From NCBI GenBank assembly GCA_031272845.1, contig JAISTA010000032.1, positions 1 to 6,654 on the forward strand: a DNA stretch of 6,654 bases, written 5' to 3'. The notes under the pieces were generated by a model. That model was not told the origin of the DNA and ran no database searches. It saw nothing but the letters and a program-made list of their open reading frames with translations. The DNA is from Oscillospiraceae bacterium (GTDB lineage: Bacteria; Bacillota; Clostridia; Oscillospirales; Oscillospiraceae). The translations under genes and the position numbers were made by a program. Of the stretch, positions 1-6,300 are shown in pieces (the first letter of the stretch is position 1; every line of letters begins with the position of its first letter).

Positions 1-28
1 CCCCGGTCAGGCTTCGCCCCTGCGTGCG

Positions 29-59
29 GCGGTGCGGAAGCGTTCGGACGCTGCACCGC
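29..59. repeat. Imperfect inverted repeat (hairpin 1)
   Basis: The 7-base arm GCGGTGC at 29-35 is the reverse complement of GCACCGC at 53-59. Inside it, AGCG (39-42) pairs with CGCT (49-52), leaving a 3-base bulge at 36-38 and a 6-base loop at 43-48. This is GC-rich and no T-tract follows on either strand, so it is not an ordinary intrinsic terminator. It may belong to the same structured intergenic block as the two hairpins to its right. Confidence 0.5.
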
Positions 60-113
60 ACTTGTCATTGTGTGGGTACAATCCTACTTGCAGCACCTGC
101 GCCTGTCCGGCAT

Positions 114-143
114 AAAAAAAGATTTGCTTCTTTCTAAAAGAAG
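114..143 (-). terminator. Possible weak terminator of the operon
   Basis: On the minus strand a 7-bp stem (CTTCTTT / AAAGAAG, positions 143-137 and 133-127) with a 3-base loop is followed, after six bases, by a run of seven T (120-114). It lies about 190 bases past the cinA stop in the direction of transcription. The stem is AT-rich and the T run does not directly abut it, so termination activity is uncertain. It may instead be part of a repeat element together with the strong hairpin at 156-189. Confidence 0.3.
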
Positions 144-155
144 TCGCCCCTTTTT

Positions 156-189
156 GGTTACTTTTTCCGGCGAAGCGGAAAAAGTAACC
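156..189. repeat. Perfect 14-bp inverted repeat (hairpin 2)
   Basis: GGTTACTTTTTCCG at 156-169 is exactly the reverse complement of CGGAAAAAGTAACC at 176-189, with the 6-base loop GCGAAG at 170-175. Within the loop a C-GAA-G mini-loop is possible. Such a long perfect stem is very unlikely by chance. No T-tract follows it on either strand, which argues against a standard terminator. It is better read as a dispersed palindromic repeat or an mRNA 3'-end stabilising structure. Whether it recurs in the genome cannot be judged from one window. Confidence 0.7.
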
Positions 190-335
190 GCCCGCCGCGT
201 AGGCGCTTCTGCTTCGCATGGAAGAACAGCCGAGTCCCTATTCCAAACATAGCACCCCGCCCCAAACAGAGAACATTTCGTTCCCGCCGATAAATTTCCG
301 TATAAAAGAACACAGCAACCCCCGAAAAAAGTCCC

Positions 336-1643
336 CTAGACCAGGCCAATATCCGCCCGCTGCAAGCCCCTCCGCACAATATCCAGCGCGCTGGACGCGG
401 CATATCCCCGCACCCTGTCGCGTCCGGAAAATCTCGGCAGCTCACGCATTGCAGTTGTATCAGCGCTCCGCTCATACACCGCAACAAACACGGTACCCTC
501 CGGATTTCCGTCTGCGTCAGCTCCCGGCCCCGCAACGCCGGTTATGCCGACGCCGAAGTCGGCCCCGAAGACGCGCGCCGCCGCTTTTGCCATCTCCTCC
601 GCTGTTTGGCGCGACACGATTCCGAACTCACTGATGACCTCCGGCGGAACACCTGCGGCATTTACCTTCGCTTCCTGCGTATACGCCGTTATGCCGCCCA
701 AAAAGACCTGCGACGCGCCGGGTATATCCGTAATGCGCTTTGCGAAAAGCCCGCCTGTGCAGGATTCGACGCAGGCAAGCGTTTTCTTCTGCCGAAGCAG
801 ATGAGAAACAACCACTCCCTCAAGCGAACCCGCGTCCAGCCCGTAAACCGCGTCTCCAAGCTCGGCCAAAACGGACGCTACAAGCGGCGTTAGCATTTTC
901 TCCGCCTCGTCCGCCGTTTTTGCTTTGGCGGTCGCGCGGAGCATTACCTCGCCCTCTTTGGCGTAGGGCGCAAGCGTCGGGTTTTCGGAGGCCTCCATAA
1001 CGGCAAGCAGCCGCGCTTCAACCTCCGACTCGCCTACGCCGAAAATGTGGATGTTTTTTGAGACGATCACGGAGTCCGACAGGCTCGCGAGATACGGTTT
1101 CAGCCCCGTTTCAATCATACTGCGCAGCTCGCGCGGCGGGCCGGGAAGCATAACCACATGAACGTCCTTGTCTGTTCCGGGCACGCGGCCAATAAAGGCG
1201 CAGCCGGGCGCGGTACCCGCGCCGTTGTCGAGTATCTGCGATCCCTGCGGGAAATACGCCTGACGCAGGTTGTTTTCCGTAAAGGTCATATTGCCTATTT
1301 TTTCGCGGAAAAAGGCGCGGATTTTGTCGCCCTCCTCTTCACGGTATTCAAGCGCCTTGCCGAAGGCGTGAGCTACGCCCTCCTTTGTCATATCGTCATA
1401 CGTCGGCCCGAGGCCGCCGGTTGTTATAATGATATCCGACCGCGACGCTGCCGCGCGCACGGCCTCCACAAGCCGCGCGTCGTTATCTCCGACGACGGAC
1501 ATTCTGTAAACCCCGATCCCGTATTCGGACAGCGCGACGGCGACGTCCTGAGCGTCCGTATTCGCGACGTTTCCAAGCAACAGCTCCGTTCCGACAGACA
1601 GAATCTCGGCGACAAGGGTATTGTTTGTGTTTGAATCATTCAT
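336..1643 (-). CDS. cinA: CinA family protein (NMN deamidase / competence-damage inducible protein)
   Basis: This is a full-length two-domain CinA of 435 residues, close to the usual size. The N-terminal MoaB/MogA-like (molybdopterin-binding fold, COG1058) domain spans about residues 9-175, with GTELLLGN near 18-25, TTGGLGPTYDD at 74-84 and LPGPPRE at 166-172. The C-terminal CinA domain (about 275-425) carries the hallmark ESCTGG at 293-298 and TGVAGPG at 368-374. In characterised relatives the C-terminal domain deamidates nicotinamide mononucleotide, and the N-terminal domain can act as an ADP-ribose pyrophosphatase. In naturally competent Gram-positives the gene is linked to recA and competence. 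The ATG at 1643 was chosen because family homology begins a few residues later; no strong Shine-Dalgarno is visible, so translation may depend on coupling to thiI, whose stop lies 22 nt upstream. It is the last gene of the visible operon, with structured non-coding DNA after it. The protein is cytoplasmic, with no signal or membrane segment. Confidence 0.96.
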   Translation of the reverse strand: MNDSNTNNTLVAEILSVGTELLLGNVANTDAQDVAVALSEYGIGVYRMSVVGDNDARLVEAVRAAASRSDIIITTGGLGPTYDDMTKEGVAHAFGKALEYREEEGDKIRAFFREKIGNMTFTENNLRQAYFPQGSQILDNGAGTAPGCAFIGRVPGTDKDVHVVMLPGPPRELRSMIETGLKPYLASLSDSVIVSKNIHIFGVGESEVEARLLAVMEASENPTLAPYAKEGEVMLRATAKAKTADEAEKMLTPLVASVLAELGDAVYGLDAGSLEGVVVSHLLRQKKTLACVESCTGGLFAKRITDIPGASQVFLGGITAYTQEAKVNAAGVPPEVISEFGIVSRQTAEEMAKAAARVFGADFGVGITGVAGPGADADGNPEGTVFVAVYERSADTTAMRELPRFSGRDRVRGYAASSALDIVRRGLQRADIGLV

Positions 1644-1665
1644 AGCAATATCTATTTTTACTCAC

Positions 1666-2832
1666 TTATGAAAATGTAATCACTTCAATTGCCGAGACCG
1701 CTTCCGCCACAAGCTCGTCAAACGGCAGCTTTTTTTCCGCCGCTAAGACCCGCTCCAGCTTCGGCTTTGTCGCGGGACGCTGCGGCGTGAACACCGTGCA
1801 GCAGTCCTCATACGGCAGAGACGAAATTTCAAAGGTGCCTATTTTGCGGGCGATTTCGGTAATCTCCCGCTTATCGTAGCATATAAGCGGGCGCAGAACC
1901 GGCAGCGCGATATTCTGCGCGGTCACGGCAAGGGACTGCAGCGTCTGGCTCGCTACCTGACCGAGGTTTTCGCCTGTAATGAGCGCTTCCAGATGGAATT
2001 TCCCGCAGAACGCCTCCGCGATTTTGGACATAAAGCGGCGCGTGAGAATCGTCCCCAGCTCGTCGGGCGCGCCTTTTGCTATAGCCTCTTGAACGCGCGT
2101 GAACGGAACTATCGCGGCGCGCCCCTCAAGACCGAAGCGCGTTAGCCGCCGGGCAAGCGAGAGTACCTTTTCCTTTGCGTCGTTTGACGTGTAAGGGTAG
2201 CTGAAAAAGTGCAGCGGGAACACGGATAGTCCGCGTTTTGCCGCGAGATAGCCGGCAACGGGACTGTCTATCCCGCCGGACAGCAGAAGTGCCGCGCGTC
2301 CGCTTGAGCCGACGGGCAGGCCGCCCGCGCCGAGAGCGGGATTGCCGTGCAGAAACGCCGCCTCTTCACGGATTTCGACCTTTACCGTCAGCTCCGGATT
2401 ATGTACGTCCACCGCAAGGTGCGGGAATTCGTCCGACAGCCGTCCGCCTATATCCTGGCTGATTTCAATGCTCGTTTTTGGAAAGGCTTTGTCCGCGCGG
2501 CGCGCCTCGACCTTGAAGGATTTAGCGGCCGTCAATTCTTTTTCAAGATACTGCCGCGCTGTTTCGTAAATCTCGTCCATGTCCTTGCCGCAAACGGCGC
2601 AAAGACTCAGTGAAACGATGCCGAAAACGTCCCGGCAGGCCTCAAACGCGCCCGGCGCGTCGGCCCCTGCCTGCGGCGTTACGTAGACGACAGACTGCTT
2701 TGAGTACACGTCAAAAGCGCCGAACGGCAGAACCGCCCGACGTACATTGGCCTCCAGCCGCGCCTCAAACGCGCGGCGGTTCTGCCCTTTGAGGACGATT
2801 TCGCCCTGTTTTAATAGAATTGCGTATTGCAT
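1666..2832 (-). CDS. thiI: tRNA 4-thiouridine synthase ThiI, rhodanese-less type
   Basis: ThiI adenylates and thiolates U8 of tRNA to 4-thiouridine, a near-UV photosensor modification, and can take part in thiazole synthesis for thiamine. The 388-residue protein starts with an N-terminal ferredoxin-like region (about 1-60, GEIVLKGQNRRAF at 10-22), then a THUMP domain (about 60-165), then a PP-loop ATPase domain with SGGIDS at 185-190 and TGENLGQVASQT at 286-297. A Cys pair at 344-345 (EDCCTVF) matches the conserved catalytic cysteine region. The C-terminal rhodanese domain of E. coli ThiI is absent, as in Bacillus-type enzymes, so sulfur must come directly from a cysteine desulfurase, which is not in this window. 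The start at 2832 is preferred over an in-frame ATG at 2886, because MQYAILLKQGE matches family N-termini and the longer start would overlap the lipoprotein gene by 41 nt. No clear Shine-Dalgarno precedes it, but the upstream stop is 13 nt away. Confidence 0.95.
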   Translation of the reverse strand: MQYAILLKQGEIVLKGQNRRAFEARLEANVRRAVLPFGAFDVYSKQSVVYVTPQAGADAPGAFEACRDVFGIVSLSLCAVCGKDMDEIYETARQYLEKELTAAKSFKVEARRADKAFPKTSIEISQDIGGRLSDEFPHLAVDVHNPELTVKVEIREEAAFLHGNPALGAGGLPVGSSGRAALLLSGGIDSPVAGYLAAKRGLSVFPLHFFSYPYTSNDAKEKVLSLARRLTRFGLEGRAAIVPFTRVQEAIAKGAPDELGTILTRRFMSKIAEAFCGKFHLEALITGENLGQVASQTLQSLAVTAQNIALPVLRPLICYDKREITEIARKIGTFEISSLPYEDCCTVFTPQRPATKPKLERVLAAEKKLPFDELVAEAVSAIEVITFS

Positions 2833-2845
2833 ATTGTGTAGCGGG

Positions 2846-3418
2846 TTAGCTCCGGTGTTCGGCGTATGCCGCATCAAGCTCGGCATTGGTCGCCAGACTG
2901 TACCTCAGCGGTTCTCCGACCAAGTCCTCAAACGCGCCCATCATATCGTCCCACGTATCGGGGTAAGCGTTAACGCCGGACATTTCTTTTACTGTTCCGT
3001 CTGAAAAAACGATTTTCATGTACCAGCTGGAGCCGTCCAGCACGTCATAATTGTTGTATTCAGCGCGCCATTTTGTCAAGCCGAGCCGCGCTGATTCCCT
3101 GAAAAATACGTCTATATTGCTGTCTTCAAGCCTTGATACAAACTGAAAGCCGCGGTCGCCGTCCTCACTGCCCCATTCGTCTTTGGTTTCGGAGGCGTAG
3201 GTTTTGATTTGCAGATAGGCGTTGTTTTTGAGGTCTATCTTATAAGCGGGCTCGTCCGCCGCGTGCCGGAACACGCTCCAAGGACAGACGTAAATCGTGT
3301 CAATATCCTTTTGGTAATTCTTTTCAACGGTGCCGTCTTTATTCATATGGTAATTCCCGCAGGCGCAAAAAGTCAGTGTCAGCAGAAAAACAAGCGTCAT
3401 TGCGGCTGCTTTTTTCAT
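2846..3418 (-). CDS. Small predicted lipoprotein of unknown function
   Basis: I do not recognise a named family. The 190-residue product starts with a lysine-tipped hydrophobic segment (residues 4-19) ending in FCAC, so Cys20 is the likely lipidated residue, although Phe at -3 is not the best lipobox. That places it on the outer face of the membrane. The mature part is acidic and aromatic-rich, with no second membrane segment. Residues 131-153 (SWYMKIVFSDGT to GVNAYP) resemble a motif of hydrophobic strand, DGT turn, then G-x-NAYP that I associate with uncharacterised Firmicute proteins; this is recollection, not a search. The ATG at 3418 is preferred because GGTGA sits 5 nt upstream (3428-3424). 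A GTG at 3427 would add three residues but has a Shine-Dalgarno only 3 nt away. It lies 15 nt after the comM stop and 13 nt before thiI, hence is probably co-transcribed, though it has no obvious link to either. Confidence 0.8.
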   Translation of the reverse strand: MKKAAAMTLVFLLTLTFCACGNYHMNKDGTVEKNYQKDIDTIYVCPWSVFRHAADEPAYKIDLKNNAYLQIKTYASETKDEWGSEDGDRGFQFVSRLEDSNIDVFFRESARLGLTKWRAEYNNYDVLDGSSWYMKIVFSDGTVKEMSGVNAYPDTWDDMMGAFEDLVGEPLRYSLATNAELDAAYAEHRS

Positions 3419-3423
3419 AAGAT

Positions 3424-3428
3424 TCACC
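3424..3428 (-). promoter_or_regulatory. Ribosome binding site deciding the lipoprotein start
   Basis: GGTGA on the minus strand, a good partial match to the anti-Shine-Dalgarno partner, ends 5 nt before the ATG at 3418. It overlaps the alternative GTG at 3427, which makes that codon the less likely start. Confidence 0.5.
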
Positions 3429-3433
3429 GTCCC

Positions 3434-4957
3434 TCAGCTTATTTCCTCCATCCCGCTTCTGTATTGCAGGCTCTCGGCAAGGTGCTCGTACTGTATCTCC
3501 GCGCTTCCCGCAAGATCCGCTATCGTTCTCGCGACGCGCAGGATTTTGTCATGGCTGCGTGCGGTCAGGTTAAACCGCGTGAAAGCGCGCTTCATCAGGT
3601 CGCGGGACTTTTCGTCCAGCGCGCAGAACTCCTCTACCTGAACGCTCGTCGCCTGTCCGTTACACTCGGCGGGACTTCCCGCAAAACGGGCCTGCTGGAG
3701 CTGCCGCGCGGCGTTTACGCGCTCCCGCACGACGGCCGAGGTCTCTGATACAGGCCGGGACTCCATGTCCTTCCACTCAAGGCTTTCGACCTCGACAAAC
3801 ATATCTATCCTGTCAAGCAGCGGACCCGAAAGACGCTCGCGGTAGCGCCGCACGGCCTCCGGCGAGCAGGTGCACTTGCCGGATTTGTGCCCGTGCCAGC
3901 CGCATTTGCACGGGTTCATCGCCGCGACAAGCACGAAGCGGCACGGATATGTAACGGAGGCCGCCGCCCGCGCGACGGTTACGGTTCCGTCCTCCAGCGG
4001 GGCGCGGAGCCCCTCAAGTATGATACCAGGGAATTCCGGCAGCTCGTCCAGAAACAAAACGCCGTTGTGCGACAAAGAAATTTCGCCCGGACGCGGCACG
4101 GCGCTTCCGCCGGACAGCGCGGCAAGGCTTATCGTGTGGTGCGGCGCCCTGAACGGACGCTCTGTTATAATAGGCTTTTCGCGCGAGGTCAGTCCCGCGA
4201 CGGAGTATATTTCCGTCGCCTCTATGCATTCCGTGCGCGTCATGTCCGGCATAATGCTGGGCATACGCTTTGCCATCATGCTTTTGCCGGAGCCGGGCGT
4301 GCCTGTCATGAGTATATTGTGCCCGCCCGCCGCCGCAATTTCAAGCGCGCGCTTGCAAAAGCTCTGACCGCGCACGTCTGACAGGCAGATCGGGTATTCC
4401 TCGCTGCGGACTATCGCGCGGGGAGCTACAGGCGTGATTTCAAAATCAGAGTATTTGTCAAAATGCCGGAGAATATCGTCAACGGATTCCGCCGGATATA
4501 CCTCGACGTTTTCGGCGTAGGCGGCCTCACCAGCACAGTCTGCGGGAACAAAAAGGCGGCGGATTCCGGCTTTTTCCGCCGCAAGCGCCATAGGAAGCGC
4601 GCCGTTTGCCCGCCGAAGCTCGCCGGATAACGACAGCTCGCCGAAAAACGCGCAGTCGTCCGGCATTTCCGGAAATTCGCCTGAGGCCGAGAGTATGCCC
4701 AGGAGGATCGGCAGGTCGTAGATTGTGCCGTTTTTGCGCGTATCCGCCGGGGCTAGGTTTATTACTATGCGCTGGCGCGGGAACGCCAAATTCATGCTCC
4801 GCGCCGCCGCGCGCACACGCTCGCGCGACTCCTTAACGGCCGCGTCCGGCAGACCGACGACGTCAAACGACGGCAGCCCCGGCGCAAGCGAGCATTCGCA
4901 CGCGACGGTGTAGCCGTGTATTCCGATTAGGCCGAGCGAGCGGATTCTTCCTACCAT
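3434..4957 (-). CDS. comM: ComM/YifB family AAA+ ATPase (Mg-chelatase-like)
   Basis: This 507-residue protein has the full family architecture. It has an N-terminal ChlI-type/Lon-protease-like fold (about 1-175; GLPSFDVVGLPDAAVKESRERV at 27-48 and INLAPAD at 66-72). The central Mg-chelatase AAA+ domain carries Walker A GTPGSGKS (219-226) and Walker B GVLFLDEL (299-306). A Cys cluster lies at 350, 352, 362 and 364 (NPCKCG, then GKCTC), followed by GPLLDRIDM (378-386), and a C-terminal helical domain contains RSHDKILRVARTIADL (467-482). Characterised ComM proteins are hexameric helicases that drive branch migration during natural transformation, but the family is also common in bacteria not known to be competent, so a wider recombination role is likely. 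It is not part of a true magnesium or cobalt chelatase, despite frequent annotation that way. The ATG at 4957 begins 1 nt after the stop of the His-rich gene; no strong Shine-Dalgarno is visible, which points to translational coupling. Confidence 0.95.
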   Translation of the reverse strand: MVGRIRSLGLIGIHGYTVACECSLAPGLPSFDVVGLPDAAVKESRERVRAAARSMNLAFPRQRIVINLAPADTRKNGTIYDLPILLGILSASGEFPEMPDDCAFFGELSLSGELRRANGALPMALAAEKAGIRRLFVPADCAGEAAYAENVEVYPAESVDDILRHFDKYSDFEITPVAPRAIVRSEEYPICLSDVRGQSFCKRALEIAAAGGHNILMTGTPGSGKSMMAKRMPSIMPDMTRTECIEATEIYSVAGLTSREKPIITERPFRAPHHTISLAALSGGSAVPRPGEISLSHNGVLFLDELPEFPGIILEGLRAPLEDGTVTVARAAASVTYPCRFVLVAAMNPCKCGWHGHKSGKCTCSPEAVRRYRERLSGPLLDRIDMFVEVESLEWKDMESRPVSETSAVVRERVNAARQLQQARFAGSPAECNGQATSVQVEEFCALDEKSRDLMKRAFTRFNLTARSHDKILRVARTIADLAGSAEIQYEHLAESLQYRSGMEEIS

Positions 4958-4958
4958 T

Positions 4959-5660
4959 TTATTTACCGCTGTCTTCGATAAGCGTTGTGAGAATTCCCTG
5001 AACGAGCGCCGAAAGGCTTTCTTCCGTCACAGAGTAAACGATTGCCGCAACGGACACGGAGGCATACGCGCCGGCGGGCTTTATTTCCGTGCCCGCGCCC
5101 ATTCCCGTGTTGGACAGCATCGTTTCAGACACAGCCGAAACTCCGGCCTTAAAGTGGCCGATTACGGAACCCTCAGCTTCAAGCGCGGCGACGGCATCCG
5201 AAATCAGCGCGGAGAGCCGCGATAAAAGCGCGTCGCGGTCGAACGCCGGAATATCGTCTGCTTTACCGCTTGCGATAATCGCGCCGTCCTGCGTTTTTGC
5301 CGTGATACAAAGGACATTTTCGCCGACGGTGATGTGTTCGTGATGCCCGTGCTCACCCGCCCCGTGGTCGTGGCCGCAGGTGCAGTCAGCGCCCAGCGCG
5401 TGGCCGTGCGGGTGATCGTGACTGTGCTCGTCGTGGCCGTGCTCGCCGCTGTGGTCGTGCTCGTGGCTATGGCTGTGCGGATGCTCGTGCTCGTGCGGAG
5501 CAGCGCAGTCTCCGCCGTGCGAGTGGGGATGCTCGTGAGTATGGTCACTGCCGTGGTCGTGCTCATGCTCGTGACTGTGGGTATGCGTGTGCTCGTGACT
5601 GTGCGAATGGTCGTGACCGCAGCCGCACTCGTCCTGCTTTTTTTTCTTGCCGAATATCAT
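4959..5660 (-). CDS. His-rich putative metal-binding protein with unrecognised C-terminal domain
   Basis: This 233-residue protein has three parts. A short basic N-terminus (MIFGKKKKQDE) leads into a tract from 16 to 109 with 37 histidines, mostly alternating with Asp, Glu, Ser, Thr and Gly. The motif CxCGHDH occurs at both ends of the tract (Cys12/14 and Cys93/95), and a lone Cys52 lies in the middle. Residues 110-233 form a different, low-His domain with alternating strand-like and helical stretches, which I do not recognise. There is no signal peptide or membrane helix, so it is probably cytoplasmic. Such tracts, as in HypB, SlyD and UreE of other bacteria, bind Ni, Zn or Co. The ATG overlaps the GTPase stop as ATGA, and GGGAGAG sits 6 nt upstream, so this start is preferred over a TTG at 5675. 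The likely role is a metal store or donor for the upstream GTPase; the metal is unknown. Antisense reading frames here are artefacts of GTG/ATG-rich complements of His codons. Confidence 0.88.
   Translation of the reverse strand: MIFGKKKKQDECGCGHDHSHSHEHTHTHSHEHEHDHGSDHTHEHPHSHGGDCAAPHEHEHPHSHSHEHDHSGEHGHDEHSHDHPHGHALGADCTCGHDHGAGEHGHHEHITVGENVLCITAKTQDGAIIASGKADDIPAFDRDALLSRLSALISDAVAALEAEGSVIGHFKAGVSAVSETMLSNTGMGAGTEIKPAGAYASVSVAAIVYSVTEESLSALVQGILTTLIEDSGK
5334..5615 (-). repeat. Low-complexity His-codon tract
   Basis: This DNA segment encodes residues 16-109 of the His-rich protein and is made of CAC/CAT alternating with GAG, GAC, AGT, TCG and similar codons. It contains short imperfect direct repeats; for example a 14-base unit (plus strand TGCTCGTGACTGTG) occurs at 5566-5579 and again at 5590-5603, 24 bases apart. 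Such repeats suggest growth of the tract by slippage or unequal recombination, and make its length prone to vary between strains and to misassemble. Confidence 0.75.
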
Positions 5661-6265
5661 AGTATGCTCTCCCAAACCGCGTCGTCAACGCCGTTCTTTG
5701 CCGAAATTTCAGCAATTTTAATGTCAGGCTCCCAGCCCCTGAGGTCGGATACGCACTTTTTGCGCGCACCGTCGGCCGCCATGTCGATCTTGTTTACAAT
5801 CGCGGCGTCCGCTCCCTCAACCTGGCCTTTTATTATCTCCGCAAGCTGCGGACTTGAGTTAAAACGCGCCCAGCGCGTCGCGTCCGCCAGAATTATTATG
5901 TGTGCGCGAATGCCGAGCGCCGAGAGCAGATTCTCGCGCATGTTCGACGGATACGCAATGCCGGTCGTTTCGATTACAACCCATTCGGGCTCCAGCTCCG
6001 TAACAAGCTGCCGTATAGTTGAGGTCAGCTCGCCGGATACGGTGCAGCAGGCGCAGCCTGAAAACAGGTTTGACACAGAAAAGCCGCCGGAGCGCAGAAC
6101 CTTGTCGTCAATCCCGACGTCGCCGATTTCGTTTTCAACGATTACGACCTTGTTTTCGGTTTCGGGCCGTGATTTGCGTACAAGACAGGCCGCAAACGAC
6201 AAAAGCGCCGTTGTTTTCCCGGAGCCCAAAAAGCCGCCTATTATAATAATTTTCGGATCAGACAT
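5657..6265 (-). CDS. Short CobW/COG0523-type GTPase, G domain only
   Basis: COG0523 proteins are G3E-family GTPases that deliver metals such as Zn, Co or Ni, or support cobalamin-dependent enzymes. This one is 202 residues. It has Walker A GGFLGSGKTT (10-19), the ENEIGDVGID segment (44-53), the family metal motif CACC (71-74, CxCC), a Walker B-like IETTG (98-102), the guanine-specificity NKID (158-161) and a SAK-type G5 (188-190). All key residues for GTP binding and for the metal site are present. It ends just after the G domain, so the usual CobW C-terminal domain of roughly 100 or more residues is missing. I recall similar short forms beside corrinoid-methyltransferase genes in anaerobes, but none of those genes is visible here. 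The ATG at 6265 has AAGAGG 6 nt upstream, better than a GTG at 6286. Its stop overlaps the His-rich gene by 4 nt, which strongly suggests they work together. Confidence 0.92.
   Translation of the reverse strand: MSDPKIIIIGGFLGSGKTTALLSFAACLVRKSRPETENKVVIVENEIGDVGIDDKVLRSGGFSVSNLFSGCACCTVSGELTSTIRQLVTELEPEWVVIETTGIAYPSNMRENLLSALGIRAHIIILADATRWARFNSSPQLAEIIKGQVEGADAAIVNKIDMAADGARKKCVSDLRGWEPDIKIAEISAKNGVDDAVWESIL
5667..5673 (-). promoter_or_regulatory. Ribosome binding site of the His-rich gene
   Basis: GGGAGAG on the minus strand ends 6 nt before the ATG at 5660 and lies inside the end of the GTPase gene. It decides the start in favour of this ATG over the upstream TTG and supports translational coupling through the ATGA overlap. 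Confidence 0.6.
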
Positions 6266-6271
6266 TTCCCG

Positions 6272-6277
6272 CCTCTT
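6272..6277 (-). promoter_or_regulatory. Ribosome binding site of the CobW-type GTPase
   Basis: AAGAGG on the minus strand ends 6 nt before the ATG at 6265. It supports that start over a GTG at 6286, which would place this purine run inside the coding region and add residues (RGKRRE) not expected ahead of the family's first strand. Confidence 0.5.
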
Positions 6278-6300
6278 GCCGCGCACAATACGCGATTCGG

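Larger units (their letters stand above)
1..335. other. Non-coding stretch downstream of cinA, rich in hairpins
   Basis: No convincing gene lies here. The short open frames on either strand read through inverted repeats, have odd composition and lack a recognisable domain or ribosome binding site. The stretch holds three inverted repeats, at about 29-59, 127-143 and 156-189, which are listed separately, plus an A-tract at 114-120. Because all genes to the right are transcribed leftward, this is the 3' end of the operon, so some of this structure may end or protect the transcript. The rest, between about 190 and 335, shows only weak short inverted repeats. What lies left of the window is unknown. 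Confidence 0.6.

Noticed and set aside
156..189. The strong hairpin as an intrinsic terminator for the operon
   Set aside because: No T-tract follows the stem on either strand: on the minus strand it is followed by AAAAAGGGG and on the plus strand by GCCCGCC.
7..219. Minus-strand open frame of 70 aa in the left non-coding stretch
   Set aside because: It reads through two of the hairpins, is rich in basic and aromatic residues with no domain, and looks like a chance frame in repeat DNA.
158..535. Minus-strand open frame of 125 aa overlapping the end of cinA
   Set aside because: Two thirds of it is an alternative frame of cinA and the rest covers the hairpin region; no recognisable protein features.
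1158..1634. Plus-strand open frame of 158 aa opposite cinA
   Set aside because: Antisense shadow of the conserved N-terminal CinA domain; no domain or start signal.
3870..4381. Two overlapping plus-strand open frames of about 165 aa opposite comM
   Set aside because: They are antisense shadows of a well-supported comM gene, favoured by its high GC content.
3434..4957. Magnesium or cobalt chelatase subunit linked to the metal genes
   Set aside because: The N-terminal fold, Cys cluster and C-terminal motif are those of ComM/YifB, which is not a chelatase subunit despite the family name.
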